From contig NZ_KB905378.1 of NCBI RefSeq assembly GCF_000379085.1, positions 2,605,512 through 2,669,511 of the forward strand: a stretch of 64,000 nucleotides of DNA, written 5' to 3'. The DNA comes from Halomicrobium katesii DSM 19301. GTDB lineage: Archaea; Halobacteriota; Halobacteria; Halobacteriales; Haloarculaceae. Below are positions 16,587 to 25,991 of this stretch, one piece after another. Positions within the stretch are counted from its first letter, which is position 1. The number at the start of each line of letters is the position of its first letter. The position numbers and the translations under genes were made by a program. A model generated the notes under the pieces. That model was not told the origin of the DNA, did not search any database, and was given only the letters and a program-made list of their open reading frames with translations.

Positions 16587-19016
16587 TCAGTCGTCCGACG
16601 CGGCCGACGCTTCGCCGGTGGTGCTTCGGGCGTCGGTGTCGAACTGGTTGACCAGTTCCTTCAGGTCACTCGCCTGGCTCGACAGCGACTGGATGCTGCT
16701 CGTGACTTCGGAGATCGACGCGGCCTGTTCCTCGGCCGACGCGGCGACGTTCTCCGACTGCGAGGACGTCTCTTCGCTGATGGAGCCGACCTCCTCGGCC
16801 ATCGAGACGACCTCCTCCATGGAGGCCGCCTGTTCGTCGGTCGCGTCACTGATCGCCTGGATCCCGGAGTTGGCGTCCTCGACCTGCGTGACGATCTCCG
16901 AGAGGGCTTCCGTGGCGTTTTCGACGGTCTCCTTGCCGTTGTCGACTCGGTCGCCCATCTCGCGGATGTCGTCGACGGTGTTGTCCGTCCGGGACTGGAT
17001 GTTCTCGATCAGCGACGCGATGTCGTTGGTCGCGTCCTGGGTCTCCTCCGCCAGCGCCTTGATCTCGCGGGCCACGACGGCGAACCCTTCGCCGGCCTCG
17101 CCGGCTCTGTTGGCTTCGATGGAGGCGTTCAGCGCCAGCATGTTCGTCTGGTCGGCGATGTCGTCGATCAGCGTGACGACCTCGCCGATCCGCTCCATCT
17201 CCGAGGCGAGGGACTCGACTTGCTCGACGGCCTCTGTCGCCGTCTCGTCGATCGCTTCGATCTCGTCTGCGGCCAGCTGCCCGTATTCGCGCCCCTCAGA
17301 ACCGGTTTCGGCGGCGCGCTGGGACTTCGAGGCGACCTCGTCGGTCGAGGACGTGATCTCCTCGACGGTCGCCGAGAGGTCCGTCATCTCGCCGCTGACC
17401 TGCTGGATGTGCTCGTTCTGCCGGTCTGCGCCCTCCGCGATCTGCTGGACGGATCGACTGACCTGTTCGCTCGCGGACTTGATCTCCTGTGCGCTCGCGG
17501 AGATCGACTCCGTCGAGGAGTCGACGGTCCCGGCGAACTCCTCGATGCGGACGACGGTCCGTTCGAGCTCCGAGACCATCTCGTTGAAGCTCTCCGCGAT
17601 GTCGACCATCGCGTCGTAGTCGCTGTCGGTGTCCATCCGCTGGGTGAGGTCGCCGGCCGCGGCACTGTCCATCACGTCGCTGAACTGTTCCGCCTTCGCT
17701 TCGAGGGCGGTCGCCATCGACTCGGCCTCCGCCTGCGCGGACTCCGCCTCGTCTTTGGCCTCCTCGATGTTGGCGATCAGTTCCTGGATGTCGACGCTCA
17801 TCTTCTCCAGCGCCGCACCGAACTCGCCGGGGATCTCCTCGTCGAGCGCGGGATCGTCGAACCGCTTCTCGGAGATCGCGTCCGCCTGGTCGGCGGCGGT
17901 CGTCAGGTACGCCTGCATCGCGGCGAAGGCGTCGTACAGCTGTCCCATCTCGTCGATGCGGTCGGTCTCGGGGATCGTACTGTTGATCTCGCCCGCAGCG
18001 ATGTCCTCCGCGCTCTCGGCCACGTGGGCGAGCGAACGGGCGGTTCCCCGGCCGATCGTCGCTCCGACGACGAACAGCGCGCCGACCGCAAGCGCCAGGA
18101 GGAGGCCGATGTTCTCGGAGACCGCCGACTGGAGCGCGAACGCGCGGTCGGTCGGGACGTGGTAGAGCAACGCCCACTCCGTGCCGGTGATCGGCGTGTA
18201 CGCCATGACGTACTGTCCCTCGTCCATGCCGGTCCGGGCCGAGACCTGTCTGTATCCAGTCTCGCCGCCGAGGGCCGCCTCGACGGCCGTCTCAGTCGAG
18301 CCGTCGGTCGTCTCGTACTGTTCGAGGAGCGATCCCTTTCGGTTGTCCAGAATGATCCGCCCGTCCTGGCTGACGACCTTCACGTCGCCGGTCGCGAACG
18401 GCGACGTGAACTCGTGGGATCGCGCTTCGAGCGACGCGGTGAGTACCACGACCCCGTCGTCTCCGGGGATCTGCTGGACGAACGCGATGACAGAGTCGCT
18501 CCCGCTCTCGTAGGGCTGGGAGGTCGAGGTCGGACCCGAGGTGACGACTGCGCCGCTACTGTCTGTCCAGGGGGCCTCGACGGCGGCGAGCGACGTGCCC
18601 TGGAGGCCGTCGTCTGTACTCGCGGCGACGGATCCGTCAGCGGTATCGACGTAGTGAAGCGCTCGAACGTCCCCTGGCAGTCCGATGAGCTTCCGTTCGA
18701 GCCAGCGCTGGTTGTCTGCGGCGGTTTCGTCGGCTCGATCCGCAAGCGAATCGGCGAGGAACGACGTTGTCGACTGTTTACTTGACGCCCACTCCGAGGT
18801 CGACGACGCCTGTGACTCGGCGACGCCGACGATTTGCTCTTCGGTCTGGGACTCGACGAGCGACTCGGTTTCGAGGATGACGAGTCCGCCCCCGGCCGCG
18901 AGGACGAGGACGACCCCCAACAGCAGCACACCGAACTTCGCGGCGTAGCGTCGCCTGACAACGTCGGGAAGCGATCGCTCGACCGCAGCGAGGAACCGTT
19001 TGGTGCCCAGGCTCAT
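16587..19016 (-). CDS. Halobacterial transducer (methyl-accepting chemotaxis protein) with extracellular Cache-type sensor
   Basis: An 809-residue protein. TM1 is at ~28-47 ([20 protein letters not shown]). An extracellular ~260-residue dCache-like domain follows, then TM2 ([20 protein letters not shown]), HAMP, and a long cytoplasmic coiled coil with the hairpin tip [20 protein letters not shown]. Glu/Gln-rich methylation helices flank the tip. Its ATG overlaps the TGA of the preceding binding-protein gene by 4 bases (ATGA), so the two are translationally coupled. It probably senses the ligand via that binding protein, as BasB/BasT and CosB/CosT do in Halobacterium, and signals to CheA. Confidence 0.9.
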   Translation of the reverse strand: MSLGTKRFLAAVERSLPDVVRRRYAAKFGVLLLGVVLVLAAGGGLVILETESLVESQTEEQIVGVAESQASSTSEWASSKQSTTSFLADSLADRADETAADNQRWLERKLIGLPGDVRALHYVDTADGSVAASTDDGLQGTSLAAVEAPWTDSSGAVVTSGPTSTSQPYESGSDSVIAFVQQIPGDDGVVVLTASLEARSHEFTSPFATGDVKVVSQDGRIILDNRKGSLLEQYETTDGSTETAVEAALGGETGYRQVSARTGMDEGQYVMAYTPITGTEWALLYHVPTDRAFALQSAVSENIGLLLALAVGALFVVGATIGRGTARSLAHVAESAEDIAAGEINSTIPETDRIDEMGQLYDAFAAMQAYLTTAADQADAISEKRFDDPALDEEIPGEFGAALEKMSVDIQELIANIEEAKDEAESAQAEAESMATALEAKAEQFSDVMDSAAAGDLTQRMDTDSDYDAMVDIAESFNEMVSELERTVVRIEEFAGTVDSSTESISASAQEIKSASEQVSRSVQQIAEGADRQNEHIQQVSGEMTDLSATVEEITSSTDEVASKSQRAAETGSEGREYGQLAADEIEAIDETATEAVEQVESLASEMERIGEVVTLIDDIADQTNMLALNASIEANRAGEAGEGFAVVAREIKALAEETQDATNDIASLIENIQSRTDNTVDDIREMGDRVDNGKETVENATEALSEIVTQVEDANSGIQAISDATDEQAASMEEVVSMAEEVGSISEETSSQSENVAASAEEQAASISEVTSSIQSLSSQASDLKELVNQFDTDARSTTGEASAASDD

Positions 19017-20245
19017 CGTCCCCCCTCCGATTCGAAGAAGCCACGCTGGAGCAACTCCAGGGACTCGACGACGCCGCCGTCGATCCGCTGGATGAGATAC
19101 GAACTCAGCGGTTCGAGGTTCTCGGTCAGGTCGACGCCGCCCGACGCACCCTGATAGTTCAGCTCGCGTCCCGCGTCCGTCAACGAGCGCACTTTGTCGA
19201 AGTCACCGACGGAGACCGTGTGTCCCGTGTCGCCCGAAACCGACCGGATCGTGTCCGCGATCGCCGGGCCGGTCGTCTCGCCGGCCTGCTGTGCGGCGGC
19301 GGCCATCAGGAACATCGCGTCGTAGCCGTTCGCGGCGAAGGCTGCGAGCGCGTCGATGTCGGACAGTCGGCGAACCAGATCGAAGTACCCGTCGGCTCGC
19401 GACGACGACAGCGACGCGCTGTAGAATCCGTCGTAGTACGACGGCACGTCCCCGCCGAACATCCCGGCGGAGAACACCCACGGAACGTCTTCGTCTCGCT
19501 GGCTGTACGCGTCGAGAATGCTCCCTTCCTGTCCGGAGACGCTCGTAAAGGCGACCGCGTCCGGATCGTTCTCGAAGACGGTATCGAGCGTCCCGTCGAA
19601 CGACTCGGCCGCGGAGTCGTAGCGCACGTCGGCGACGATTTCGGCGTCGAGCACCGACCGCTGTGCCTCCGCGAGCCCGGCTCCGAACGAGTTGTCGATG
19701 CTCAACAGCGCGACGGAGTCGGCACCGATGTACAGCGAATCGTCCACGACTTTCGCCATCGCCACCGCCTGGAGCCCGTCACTGGGAACGGTCCGCCCGA
19801 AGAACTTCCGATCGTCGGCCCGCCCGGCCGTCGTCAGTTGCGGTGCCGTACTGGCCGGACTGACCGCCATGATTTCGTCGTCGACGATTTCCTGTGAGAG
19901 CGCGATCGACACGTCACTGACGAATCCGCCTACGAATCCGATACCGCCGCTCTCGGCGAACTCGCGGTATCCCTCGACCGCGGTCTCGACGGTCGCCTCG
20001 CTGTCGATCACTGTCAGTTCGACCTGTCGTCCGTTGATGCCGCCTGCCGCGTTGATGTCTCGCACCGCCTGCTCGGTCGCCCGCTTGCCGTGTGTCCCCA
20101 CCCGTTCGAGGGGTCCACTGAGAGGATACACGGCCCCGAACGAGACAGTCTGGTCACTGCCGCTGAGAGTACCCAAGCAGCCCGAAGAGAGCCCGACCGC
20201 CGCGGTACCGACGGCCCTTTTAAGTACATTACGTCTAGTGCGCAT
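19013..20245 (-). CDS. Ligand-binding lipoprotein of the Leu/Ile/Val-binding (type 1 periplasmic) family, chemotaxis partner
   Basis: A 410-residue protein. The signal [19 protein letters not shown] is followed by the lipobox SSGC, so it is Tat-exported and lipid-anchored. The fold is LivJ-like: [15 protein letters not shown] at the N-terminus, then ELTVIDSE and GFVGGFVSD. Start ATG 20245; a TATA-like CTTTATGG at 20268-20275 places transcription at or near the start codon (leaderless). No ABC permease or ATPase gene lies nearby; the gene is coupled only to the transducer, so the role is probably chemosensing rather than transport. Confidence 0.88.
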   Translation of the reverse strand: MRTRRNVLKRAVGTAAVGLSSGCLGTLSGSDQTVSFGAVYPLSGPLERVGTHGKRATEQAVRDINAAGGINGRQVELTVIDSEATVETAVEGYREFAESGGIGFVGGFVSDVSIALSQEIVDDEIMAVSPASTAPQLTTAGRADDRKFFGRTVPSDGLQAVAMAKVVDDSLYIGADSVALLSIDNSFGAGLAEAQRSVLDAEIVADVRYDSAAESFDGTLDTVFENDPDAVAFTSVSGQEGSILDAYSQRDEDVPWVFSAGMFGGDVPSYYDGFYSASLSSSRADGYFDLVRRLSDIDALAAFAANGYDAMFLMAAAAQQAGETTGPAIADTIRSVSGDTGHTVSVGDFDKVRSLTDAGRELNYQGASGGVDLTENLEPLSSYLIQRIDGGVVESLELLQRGFFESEGGR

Positions 20246-20267
20246 GGTCCAAAAGAATCTATTTTTC

Positions 20268-20275
20268 CCATAAAG
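20268..20275 (-). promoter_or_regulatory. TATA box of the binding protein/transducer operon
   Basis: On the minus strand the sequence is CTTTATGG, centred ~26 bases before ATG 20245. That is the archaeal TATA-to-start distance for a leaderless transcript. Confidence 0.5.
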
Positions 20276-20456
20276 GTGTTCCCCAGACATTATCAACGGT
20301 GAGATTCTGGTAAACGGATTGGTGAATATATGTAGGTTTTTCTAGCAATTTATACGGCGGCTACCTATCTCAAAGCCGTCGGGGACACAGTAATCGCTTC
20401 CGACCGCTCGCGCTGTGGGACGCCAGCCATATGTTCGCGCTCGCACGAACTACTGT

Positions 20457-20720
20457 ATGAACGCTCGCGTCCTCTATCTCGTCTCGTTGACGGCGTTCGG
20501 CGTCGTCTCGGTCGTCGACACCGCACTCGCCGCATTCTCTGGCCTCACGACGATCGACTGGATCACCGGTGGCGTCGGCGCGCTGGTCCTGCTCACCGCT
20601 CTGGCGGGGTTCTCGAACCCCGAGGAGTCCGGCGCGCCGACCGAGAGCGGACCGCTGCTGTGGGTCGTCGTGGTCGGTGCGTCGCTGTTCGTCCTCACGA
20701 CGATCGCGACGTGGCTCTAG
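20457..20720 (+). CDS. Small membrane protein with three predicted transmembrane helices
   Basis: An 87-residue protein. Hydrophobic segments are LYLVSLTAFGVVSVVDTALA, ITGGVGALVLLTALAGF and LLWVVVVGASLFVLTTIATW. The short loop NPEESGAPTES is acidic. Start ATG 20457; the upstream in-frame sequence is not protein-like. The stop codon overlaps the convergent zinc-ribbon gene by 3-4 bases. The function is unknown. Confidence 0.7.
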   Translation: MNARVLYLVSLTAFGVVSVVDTALAAFSGLTTIDWITGGVGALVLLTALAGFSNPEESGAPTESGPLLWVVVVGASLFVLTTIATWL

Positions 20721-20872
20721 ATCGGGTGGACCACTTCTCGACAACCCGGACACTCGGCGTAGGACTCTCGCCCGGCGTCGGTCTCGTACTCGATGATGAC
20801 CAACCCGAGCGGGATCTCGGTCTCGCAGTCCGGACAGCGCCCCAGCGTGTGGTCCGACGATACCGCGCCCAT
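20717..20872 (-). CDS. 51-residue zinc-ribbon microprotein
   Basis: ATG at 20870-20872 and stop TAG at 20717-20719 on the minus strand. The product contains two zinc knuckles, RCPDCETEIP and ECPGCREVV, separated by a short beta hairpin (LVIIEYETDAGRE). Such two-knuckle minis are common in haloarchaea. It lies just downstream of, and in the same direction as, the rpa1-rpap1-rpe operon, and overlaps the convergent membrane-protein gene at its stop. The partner is unknown. Confidence 0.75.
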   Translation of the reverse strand: MGAVSSDHTLGRCPDCETEIPLGLVIIEYETDAGRESYAECPGCREVVHPI

Positions 20873-20941
20873 GGTGGACAGCCCGGCGCTACCCCCGTTG
20901 TTATACGCCCGCTACCCGCCGGTACGATCCGACTACGGCCC

Positions 20942-21691
20942 TCAGATCGATCGGTACCGACCGAGACGCGTTCCGTCGAGGAGGTAGGCCTCTCCGTCGG
21001 CCAGCCCCGCCGGGAGGAACGGAGCGAGAAACTCCTGGCCAGCGACGTTGACCCACGTGCCCCCGGAGCGATCGTTGAACGCCGGGCACACGACGAGGTC
21101 GGCGTCGATACCCAGTGCGCCGTCGGAGTGGCTCTCGAACGGCGCGGGGTCGACGCGCCCGCGGAGCCACGCGCGCTCGACCCGTCGGCCGCCGACCTCG
21201 TCTTCGAGACGGACGACCGGGTGTTCGTGGCCGACACAGACCACGTCGGCCCCGAGCACTGCCCGACTGGGCCAGGTGTGGCCGTGTGCGAATCCGACCG
21301 AACCGATCCTGACGCCGTCGCTGGGTGTGACCGTCACCGGCGTCGCCGCGTCCGCACACAGCTCGTCGATCCCGCCGTCGTGGTTCCCGCGAACGACGGT
21401 CACCGGGACCTCGACCGCGTCGAGGAGCGCCGTCACCTCCTCGCGTTCGGCCCCTGCCGGGTCGCCGATCGAGTGAACGAGATCGCCGAGGACGACCAGT
21501 CGGTCGGGAGCAGTTTCGGCGAGCAGATCGAGGAGTCGGTCCCGCCGCACGTCGGCGTCGCTCGCCAGTTCGACGCCCTCGCGGCGCAGTCCCCGCTCGA
21601 TACCGGCGTGGTAGTCCGCGACGACGAGACAGCGCTCCTCGCCGGTGGTCGCGACCGCTGCGGGGCTGTCTGGAACCGGTTCGACGCCCAT
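20942..21691 (-). CDS. rpe: RPA-associated calcineurin-like phosphoesterase
   Basis: A 249-residue metallophosphoesterase. Metal-binding motifs appear in order: VVADYHAG (D-x-H), VLGDLVHS (GDxxH), RGNHDGG (GNHD), GFAHGHT and VGHEHPVV (GHxH). This is the archaeal phosphoesterase found downstream of rpa1 and rpap1 in Haloferax (rpe). Its ATG shares one base with the TGA of rpap1 (TGATG), so translation is coupled. Probably a nuclease or phosphodiesterase linked to single-stranded DNA metabolism; activity is inferred. Confidence 0.88.
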   Translation of the reverse strand: MGVEPVPDSPAAVATTGEERCLVVADYHAGIERGLRREGVELASDADVRRDRLLDLLAETAPDRLVVLGDLVHSIGDPAGAEREEVTALLDAVEVPVTVVRGNHDGGIDELCADAATPVTVTPSDGVRIGSVGFAHGHTWPSRAVLGADVVCVGHEHPVVRLEDEVGGRRVERAWLRGRVDPAPFESHSDGALGIDADLVVCPAFNDRSGGTWVNVAGQEFLAPFLPAGLADGEAYLLDGTRLGRYRSI

Positions 21692-23247
21692 CAGATCGGT
21701 TTCAACAGGCCGTCGTCGGGCTCGTAGCAGCGCCCACCCATCAGCGCGTCCTGGATGGCGTCCTCGACGGCGTCGGGATCGCCGCCGGTCCGGTCGACGA
21801 CGGCGTCGACGATCGCCGTCCGGGCTGCGCCGTCCCCGTCGTCCAGATCGTCCATCACGTCCATCACTGCGTCTTCGAGGGCCACGTCGGCCGCGTCGTC
21901 CTCGTCGGGCGAGTCGGCGCTTCGGGCGGCCTCAGTTTCGGCCTCGCCCGGATCGGCGACCGACGACGGCTCCGCGTCTGCTGCCGTGGCGCTCTCGGCG
22001 TCGACCGCCTCCGGATCGGGCGCGTCGATGTCGGTCGCGCCGGGCTCGTCGACCTCGGTCCCGCTCTGGAACTCCGTGCCGTACTCGGACTCGATCTCCT
22101 CGCGCTCGCTCTCGTCGAGTTCGAACTCGGGGTCGAACTCCCCGAGATCGTCGTCCACCGAGTCCGTCTCCCCCGTCGCAGACGAATCGGCGGCCGTCCC
22201 GAGGTCTGACGCTGACTCGTCGGTGGGCTCATCGCCCGTCGTCGTGTCGATCTCGTCCGGCGACGGTTCTGCCGTCTCGTCCGGCGAACCGGCTCCGGAC
22301 GGTTCTTCCTCGGCCACGTCGCCGACGCTCTCGGTCGTCTCGCCCGCGGGTTCGTCGTCGATCGAAGAGGCGTCCGAACCGCTCGACTGCTGGCCCGTCG
22401 TCGCTTCCGCGGTTCCCGCGCGCTGGTCGTCGGCCGTCTCGTCCGGTCGGTCTGTTTCGACCGGTTCCTCGGCGACCGTTCCGGCCGCTTCGTCGTCGGT
22501 CGACACCTCGATCGGTCGCTCGACGAGCCCCGCGAGTTGGTCGTCGCTGCCCTGTCCCGGTCGGACGGTCAGTGGCTCGACCTCGTCTCGCTGGCCGGCG
22601 ACGACGCGGGCGGCGTCGATCGCGAGGTCCCGCACTGCCGCGAGGTAGTCGCCGGTCGTTCCGTAGCGTTCCAGCGCGATCGGGATGCCAGCGGCCACTC
22701 CCTCGTCGACGCCGTGGCCGACGAGCGCCGCCCGCAGGTCGTCGCCGGTCAGGCCGGCGTGTTTGCCTTCTGCAGCGCGTGCCACGCGGTCGATGGTCTG
22801 CTCTGCCGTCCGGACGACCCAGCGGTCCCGCGTCGCCGCGTCGACCTCGTTGATCGACTCGGGCCGGACGGAGGTGTACACCTGATCGCTGTCGTCTGGC
22901 TGGTAGGTCCGAGCCTTGCCCGTGACCGCCACGAACGTCGGCGGGTCGGCACTCTCCAGGAAGGCAAGCGCCTCGGGCTGGTACTGGCCGGCGTAGACGA
23001 CGAAGGGACCCGAGGGGTCGACGACGCGGGCCCGGAGGTAGTCCTCGCTGACCGTCTCGACCTCCGTCAGCACGCCCACCAAGAACATTCTATTCACGCG
23101 TGCGCCCGTCGGCGTGACGACGTAGTTGGGCGCACGCTCCTCGTCGCTCTCGGAGTACGAGAAGTCCGCGTCGTCGAACTCGGCGGCAAAGAGGCGATAG
23201 GCGACCTCGCGCCGGCCCGCGCCGCCCTGATCCTCGTCGGTGCTCAT
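21691..23247 (-). CDS. rpap1: RPA1-associated protein (Rpap1, COG3390)
   Basis: A 518-residue protein. The N-terminal ~160 residues form an OB-fold-type domain (VNRMFLVGVLTEVETVSEDYLRA) typical of RPA-associated proteins. The middle is an extremely acidic, low-complexity stretch of ~200 residues rich in Asp, Glu, Ser and Thr. A short C-terminal helical domain ends in GGRCYEPDDGLLKPI. Position two in rpa1-rpap1-rpe, as in Haloferax volcanii. It overlaps rpa1 by 4 bases (ATGA). It is thought to act with Rpa1 in DNA replication and repair. Confidence 0.88.
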   Translation of the reverse strand: MSTDEDQGGAGRREVAYRLFAAEFDDADFSYSESDEERAPNYVVTPTGARVNRMFLVGVLTEVETVSEDYLRARVVDPSGPFVVYAGQYQPEALAFLESADPPTFVAVTGKARTYQPDDSDQVYTSVRPESINEVDAATRDRWVVRTAEQTIDRVARAAEGKHAGLTGDDLRAALVGHGVDEGVAAGIPIALERYGTTGDYLAAVRDLAIDAARVVAGQRDEVEPLTVRPGQGSDDQLAGLVERPIEVSTDDEAAGTVAEEPVETDRPDETADDQRAGTAEATTGQQSSGSDASSIDDEPAGETTESVGDVAEEEPSGAGSPDETAEPSPDEIDTTTGDEPTDESASDLGTAADSSATGETDSVDDDLGEFDPEFELDESEREEIESEYGTEFQSGTEVDEPGATDIDAPDPEAVDAESATAADAEPSSVADPGEAETEAARSADSPDEDDAADVALEDAVMDVMDDLDDGDGAARTAIVDAVVDRTGGDPDAVEDAIQDALMGGRCYEPDDGLLKPI

Positions 23248-24515
23248 GGCTCGACCTCCGCGAGCAGCGTCCGAGCACGTTCTGCCGGGTCGTCGTCGCT
23301 CGCCTCGAAGCTGGTCGCGTCGAGGTTCGCACCGTACTCGTCGACCGACAGCGAGCCACGGACGACGTACTCCAGACCGACGATGCGGTCGGCGATCCGC
23401 TCGGCGACGACCTCCTTGTCCATGGCGTCGCGAGCGTGCTCGGTCGCGTCCGCGAGGTCACCGCCGTACACGTCGGCGGTCAGTTCGTCGTCGAGCACGA
23501 CCGTCGCGGTGCCGCTGCCGTCGTCGAGGATCGCTTTCGTCCGCAGATCGTCGACAGCGTCGACCGTGCCGTGGCTCCGGCACTGCCCGTTCTGGACGAC
23601 GCGGCCACACTCCGGACACCGCTCGATCAGGCCCGAGCCGTCCCGCACTTCGATGATGTTGCCGGTCAGCTCGACGTCGAAGAGTCCGCCGGAGTCGACG
23701 GCCTCGCGAATCGGCATCCGCTGTGCGTTCTCGGTCGCCGAGACCGTCCGGTCCAGCGGCGTCACCGTCGAGAACTCCGAGACGTTGATCGACGGCGCGC
23801 CCCGGAACTCCCGAACGAACACGTCTTCGATGCGGATCGACGCGCCGACTTCGATCTCGGCGTGTGGGTCCCAGTCGGTAAACGGGAGCCGGGTGCTCTC
23901 GTCACCGAAGACGCCGCTGAGGATGTCGGTCTCGCCGTTGCGGCCGTCGATCGTCTTCTCCTCGACCTCCAGGACCTGCACCTCGACGTTGATCCCGCGG
24001 TCGCCCGGCGCGAGCGTGGCGAGTTCGGCGTCGCCGCCGATCTCGTAGGGCACGTCCAGCGGGTCGTCGGATCGCTCGATGCTCGTGCTCTCGCCGAGGT
24101 TCAGCTCGGGTCGCCCGTCCCACTCGCGGACACCCGCGTTGCCCGCGGTGATCGTGTCGCCGGCAGCCAGTCCGAAGTCCTCCCAGGCCGTGTACGAGAT
24201 CGTCCCGGTCTCGTCGGCGAGTTCGCCCTCGAAGATCACCTGTTCGTCGCCCTGGTACTGGATCGACCGCTGGCCGACCGTCAGCACTCGGGCCGTGACG
24301 GTGACGTTCGAATCGCTCGCCGAGATCTCGGCGATGTCTTTGCTCGATGGCGTCGTCCCGCCCTCGCTGCCGTCCCCGTACTTGCGTCTGAGGCTCTGCT
24401 TTGCCTCGTCCATCGGGACGGAGTAGTTCACGAGATTCGCCAGATCCTCTTTGACCTCCTCTTTGTCGACACCGAGGTCGGAGGCGAGTTCCTCGGCATG
24501 CTCGTCGAGTGTCAT
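23244..24515 (-). CDS. rpa1: Replication protein A, single-stranded DNA-binding protein Rpa1
   Basis: A 423-residue protein. It has three OB-fold repeats (around ISASDSNVTVTARVLTVG, APGDRGINVEVQVLEVEE and VDSGGLFDVELTGNIIEVRD). A zinc-ribbon follows (CPECGRVVQNGQC and a His). The N-terminal helical segment matches haloarchaeal Rpa1 (~427 residues). First gene of the rpa1-rpap1-rpe operon, with overlapping ends throughout. It binds single-stranded DNA at replication forks and repair sites. Confidence 0.9.
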   Translation of the reverse strand: MTLDEHAEELASDLGVDKEEVKEDLANLVNYSVPMDEAKQSLRRKYGDGSEGGTTPSSKDIAEISASDSNVTVTARVLTVGQRSIQYQGDEQVIFEGELADETGTISYTAWEDFGLAAGDTITAGNAGVREWDGRPELNLGESTSIERSDDPLDVPYEIGGDAELATLAPGDRGINVEVQVLEVEEKTIDGRNGETDILSGVFGDESTRLPFTDWDPHAEIEVGASIRIEDVFVREFRGAPSINVSEFSTVTPLDRTVSATENAQRMPIREAVDSGGLFDVELTGNIIEVRDGSGLIERCPECGRVVQNGQCRSHGTVDAVDDLRTKAILDDGSGTATVVLDDELTADVYGGDLADATEHARDAMDKEVVAERIADRIVGLEYVVRGSLSVDEYGANLDATSFEASDDDPAERARTLLAEVEP

Positions 24516-24672
24516 CGGGCCGTGGTTCGGCGGCGGCGATGAAAAGCGTTCGGTGGTGCGCCGACGCCGCGACCGGCGGGAGACGAGTGTTTACGTCTCC
24601 ATCCGTTGACGTATGGCCGGCACATTTTTATTCGAGATAATGGTACTTGACGCGTATGCCACTGCGCGGGGT

Positions 24673-24710
24673 CACACTGCCGGCTGTCAGTCTGTTACGA
24701 ATCTCGGGAC
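24673..24710. repeat. Half copy of repeat family B
   Basis: CACACTGCCGGCTGTCAG followed by GTCTGTTACGAATCTCGGGA matches the left half of the family B copies at 16512 and 45903. No right arm is visible, so it appears truncated or degenerate. It sits in the leader of the gene at 24771. Confidence 0.6.
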
Positions 24711-24770
24711 TGGTCGAGTCGCGTTCGCTCGGTGACGCACGCGAACTCCAGCGCCAGCGGGGTCGATGAC

Positions 24771-25244
24771 ATGGGCGGCGCATTCGGGAAGAAGCCCTCG
24801 GACGCACACGTCGTCTGGACGAACAGGGACGGCGAAGGAGAGGGCAAGAAGAGGTTCGACTTCGAGTATCTGGAGCTGTGGGCCGCACACTTCGGCGTCG
24901 ACTACGAGACCCGAACGCGGGTCGACCACGAGCGATCGGACCAGCCACGCGAGCAACACGTCGTGATCTTCGAGTGGGAAGCGCTCGAAGCGGAGACGAT
25001 GGAGCTGGGGGACACGGAGTGGACGATGGGGCGCCAGCGAACGCCGCGTACCTTTATCGAAATCGATAGCCACGGCGATGGCCGGATCAAGAGCTGGTCG
25101 TCCGAGATCGTCGTCGACGTTCGCGAACTCTGGCTCGACGGGCCGGCGGTCAGGCTCCGGACGAGTGCCCACGGCAAGAAGGCCATCGACGCCCGGAAGC
25201 TACTGGCCGACGGCGAGCGCGAGCCGGAACGTCGCGTTTCGTAA
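24771..25244 (+). CDS. Hypothetical haloarchaeal protein
   Basis: A 157-residue protein with no family recognised. The sequence is mixed alpha/beta with many charged residues: the middle part EYLELWAAHFGVDYETRTRV and a beta-rich second half TFIEIDSHGDGRIKSWSSEIVVDV. Start chosen at ATG 24771 (MGGAFGKK); ATG 24732 would add 13 residues, and the repeat remnant lies just upstream. The codon usage and acidity look real. A TATA-like TTTTTATT is near 24625. Confidence 0.6.
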   Translation: MGGAFGKKPSDAHVVWTNRDGEGEGKKRFDFEYLELWAAHFGVDYETRTRVDHERSDQPREQHVVIFEWEALEAETMELGDTEWTMGRQRTPRTFIEIDSHGDGRIKSWSSEIVVDVRELWLDGPAVRLRTSAHGKKAIDARKLLADGEREPERRVS

Positions 25245-25276
25245 CCGGTTTTTGCGCCAGTTCCGTCCAGACGACC

Positions 25277-25948
25277 ATGCACGTGGTCGTCAACGCCGCC
25301 ATGAGCGCCGACGGGAAGCTGTCGACGCGCCGCCGCGAACAGATCGAGATCTCGGGAACGCGGGACTTCGACCGGGTCGACGAGTTGCGCGCCGAGAGCG
25401 ACGCGGTCATGGTCGGGGTCGGGACGGTGCTGGCCGACGATCCGTCACTCACGCTCGACGACCCCGAGCGCCAGCGGGCCCGCGAGGACCGTGGCGAGCC
25501 CGCAAATCCCGCGCGAGTCGTCGCCGACTCACAGGTCAGGACTCCGCCGGACGCCCGCGTCCTCGACGAGGCGGCACTCACCTACCTGCTGGTCAGCCAG
25601 GCGGCACCGACGGACTTCGTCACGCAGATGGAGGACGCGGGCGCGACGGTCATCGCAGCCGGCGAGGACCGCGTCGATCTGGTCACCGCACTCGCCAAGC
25701 TGGCGGGCGACGGCATCGACCAGCTGATGGTCGAGGGCGGGGGCGAGCTGATCTTCTCGCTGTTCGAGGAGGGGCTGGTCGACGAACTGTCGGTGTTCGT
25801 CGGCTCGACGGTGATCGGCGGACGGGACGCCCCGACGCTGGCAGACGGCGAAGGGTTCGTCGAGGAGTTTCCGGCGCTCTCGCTCGACGGCGTCGAGCGG
25901 GTCGACGACGGCGTCGTCCTCTCGTGGACGGTCACCGACGCGGCGTGA
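25277..25948 (+). CDS. 2,5-diamino-6-ribosylamino-4(3H)-pyrimidinone 5'-phosphate reductase (archaeal RibD C-terminal domain)
   Basis: A 223-residue dihydrofolate-reductase-like enzyme. The N-terminus HVVVNAAMSADGKLSTRR is the substrate/NADPH-binding signature. DAVMVGVGTVLADDPSLT and IDQLMVEGGGELIFSL are the characteristic RibD_C motifs. It catalyses the NADPH-dependent reduction step of archaeal riboflavin biosynthesis, in the cytosol. The length is typical (~220). It starts 32 bases after 25244 and could be co-transcribed with the preceding gene. Confidence 0.9.
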   Translation: MHVVVNAAMSADGKLSTRRREQIEISGTRDFDRVDELRAESDAVMVGVGTVLADDPSLTLDDPERQRAREDRGEPANPARVVADSQVRTPPDARVLDEAALTYLLVSQAAPTDFVTQMEDAGATVIAAGEDRVDLVTALAKLAGDGIDQLMVEGGGELIFSLFEEGLVDELSVFVGSTVIGGRDAPTLADGEGFVEEFPALSLDGVERVDDGVVLSWTVTDAA

Positions 25949-25991
25949 GCGCGTCGCTGGAGGACCATGAAATCGCGACAAGAGATCGTAG

